Under the pieces are notes generated by a model. The model saw nothing but the letters and a program-made list of their open reading frames with translations. It searched no databases and was not told where the DNA came from. Made by a program: the position numbers and the translations under genes. A DNA stretch of 64,000 bases from Canibacter zhoujuaniae (GTDB lineage: Bacteria > Actinomycetota > Actinomycetes > Actinomycetales > Microbacteriaceae). Location: assembly GCF_011752015.1 (NCBI RefSeq), contig NZ_JAAIKA010000001.1:434001-498000 (forward strand), in the 5' to 3' direction. Of this stretch, positions 63,026 through 64,000 are shown in pieces; the first letter of the stretch is position 1, and each line of letters begins with the position of its first letter.

Positions 63026-64000
63026 CTACTGCTCGGTGATATCAACAGTGCGCACAAAGTCGGCGGAGACTGCCTCACCAACCTGCTTCGCCTGTTCAGG
63101 GGTGACCGCAGAATCAATCGCAAGCACCGACAAAGCTCTGCCGCTCTTGTCGTCACGCGCTATTTGGAGGCCTGCAATATTAACCTGAGCCTCACCAAGC
63201 ACTGTGCCGTACTTCGCAACGATGCCGGGACGATCCTCATACTGCAGCACAAGCAGATGCTCGGAAAGCGGCAGCTCCAGGTCGTAGCCGTTGATGCCAA
63301 CAATCTTCTCATCCTGTTTTGGACCTGTGAGTGTTCCGGCAACAGACACTTGCGTGCCATCAACGGTGGATCCCTGCAGCTCGATGATATTGCGATAGCG
63401 TTCAGCTTCACCACTAACGTTAAAGCGCACCTCAACCCCGCGCTGTTCAGCGAGCAGCGGAGCATTAACGTAAGAAACCGGCTCACTCACGATGTTCGTA
63501 AAGATCCCCTTTAGAGCTGCTAAGCGCAGCACTTCAACCTGGTATTCACTAAGTTCACCGGAGATGTTAATGTCGATCGAAGCAATTGGAGCATCAGCAA
63601 CTGCGGCAAAAACCTGACCAAGCTTTTCGGTTAGCGGTAGCCCCGGGCGCACATACTCATCGATCGCGCCACCGGCAACGTTTACAGCATCTGGCACGAG
63701 CTCCCCCGCAAGGGCCAAGCGCACGCTTTTCGCCACGGAAACACCGGCCTTTTCCTGCGCTTCTTCGGTTGAAGCACCAAGATGCGGTGTGAGGTGCACG
63801 AGCGGGTGACCGATTAACGGATTATCAACCGGCGGCTCCTGAACAAATACGTCGAGCGCCGCACCAGCGATCTCACCCGCGTTTAGCGCATCAAGCAGGG
63901 CTGCTTCATCAATCAAGCCACCACGTGCAACGTTCACAACATAGGCGGTGTTTTTCATTGCCTTTAGCTGCTCTGCGCCGATCATGCCTACCGTCTCTGG
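63026..64000 (-). CDS. serA: D-3-phosphoglycerate dehydrogenase, C-terminal part
   Basis: The last 324 residues of SerA, first enzyme of serine synthesis; the gene continues past the right edge. Seen: VNVARGGLIDEAALLDAL (substrate/NAD domain), the catalytic His in LTPHLGASTEEAQ, the intervening ASB domain of type I enzymes (about 120-230 of the visible part, DAVNVAGGAIDEY onward) and a C-terminal ACT domain (LLVLQYEDRPGIVAKYG), the site of serine feedback control in relatives. The frame is open to the edge (PETVG before the first Met), so that Met is not the start. Confidence 0.96.
   Translation of the reverse strand, partial: PETVGMIGAEQLKAMKNTAYVVNVARGGLIDEAALLDALNAGEIAGAALDVFVQEPPVDNPLIGHPLVHLTPHLGASTEEAQEKAGVSVAKSVRLALAGELVPDAVNVAGGAIDEYVRPGLPLTEKLGQVFAAVADAPIASIDINISGELSEYQVEVLRLAALKGIFTNIVSEPVSYVNAPLLAEQRGVEVRFNVSGEAERYRNIIELQGSTVDGTQVSVAGTLTGPKQDEKIVGINGYDLELPLSEHLLVLQYEDRPGIVAKYGTVLGEAQVNIAGLQIARDDKSGRALSVLAIDSAVTPEQAKQVGEAVSADFVRTVDITEQ

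Noticed and set aside
63985-63985. Met at 63985 as the serA start
   Set aside because: The frame is open through to the edge with SerA sequence (PETVG) before it; the gene is simply cut by the window.
1-64000. CRISPR arrays, insertion sequences, phage genes, tRNA or rRNA genes
   Set aside because: None recognised by eye: no regularly spaced repeats, transposase motifs, CCA-ended cloverleafs or rRNA-like tracts. A tRNAscan or Infernal run would be decisive.

Overview
The window reads as an ordinary chromosomal core segment of an actinobacterium, most likely of the Microbacteriaceae (Leucobacter-like gene order). The evidence is the actinobacterial-only families (DUF3117, DUF3046, DUF1844, the ferritin-like gene beside a DEAD-box helicase, the actinobacterial DapD and PriA types), the block his genes-sseB-azlCD-DUF1844-infC-rpmI-rplT-TrmH family-pheST-argCJB, and many leaderless starts. 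Base composition looks moderate rather than strongly GC-rich, which would suit a reduced or host-associated lineage; that is inference. No insertion sequence, prophage, CRISPR array, rRNA or tRNA gene was seen.

Layout. 1-11.3 kb: rlmC (cut by the left edge), a MiaE-like ferritin protein, a DEAD-box helicase, a PHP phosphoesterase, aminopeptidase P, a general stress protein, an MgtE-N/CBS protein with a DUF1003 membrane protein, the Fe-S carrier Mrp, TatB, an O-methyltransferase, a 55-residue DUF3117 protein and dapE. 11.3-22.5 kb: dapD, gltA, dapC-fdxA, a prepilin peptidase and pheST-argCJB. 22.6-25.7 kb: an accessory-looking metal cassette (His-rich membrane protein, CopC, PCu(A)C lipoprotein, Tat-exported DyP peroxidase). 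25.7-29.6 kb: TrmH-family methylase, rplT-rpmI-infC, DUF1844 and azlCD. 29.6-37.3 kb: hisC-hisB-hisH-priA-sseB, the divergent SOS pair (LysM protein and lexA), hflX and an RsmC-like methylase. 37.3-47.5 kb: dapF, miaA, miaB, recX, recA, DUF3046, a ClgR-like regulator, cinA, pgsA and ftsK. 47.6-64 kb: murJ and femX on the plus strand, then on the minus strand (upstream to downstream) serA (cut by the right edge), pnp, an M16 protease, dapB, a TPR-like membrane protein, an APC permease, thyA, folA, a second femX, dapA and rnj.

How the genes fit together. Six diaminopimelate genes (dapA, B, C, D, E, F) lie in separate transcription units, along with a lipid II flippase, two FemAB-type ligases and ftsK, so much of the cell-wall precursor, cross-bridge and division supply is encoded here. 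The SOS circuit is nearly complete (lexA, a LysM protein that is probably a division inhibitor, recA-recX) and has recognisable LexA boxes.

The most unusual global signal is regulatory. At about 20 genes a TANNNT -10 hexamer ends 6-8 bases before an ATG or GTG and there is no Shine-Dalgarno sequence, which predicts leaderless transcripts. In three of them the -10 begins with the stop codon of the preceding gene. The most system-like accessory element is the copper/heme cassette at 22.6-25.7 kb.
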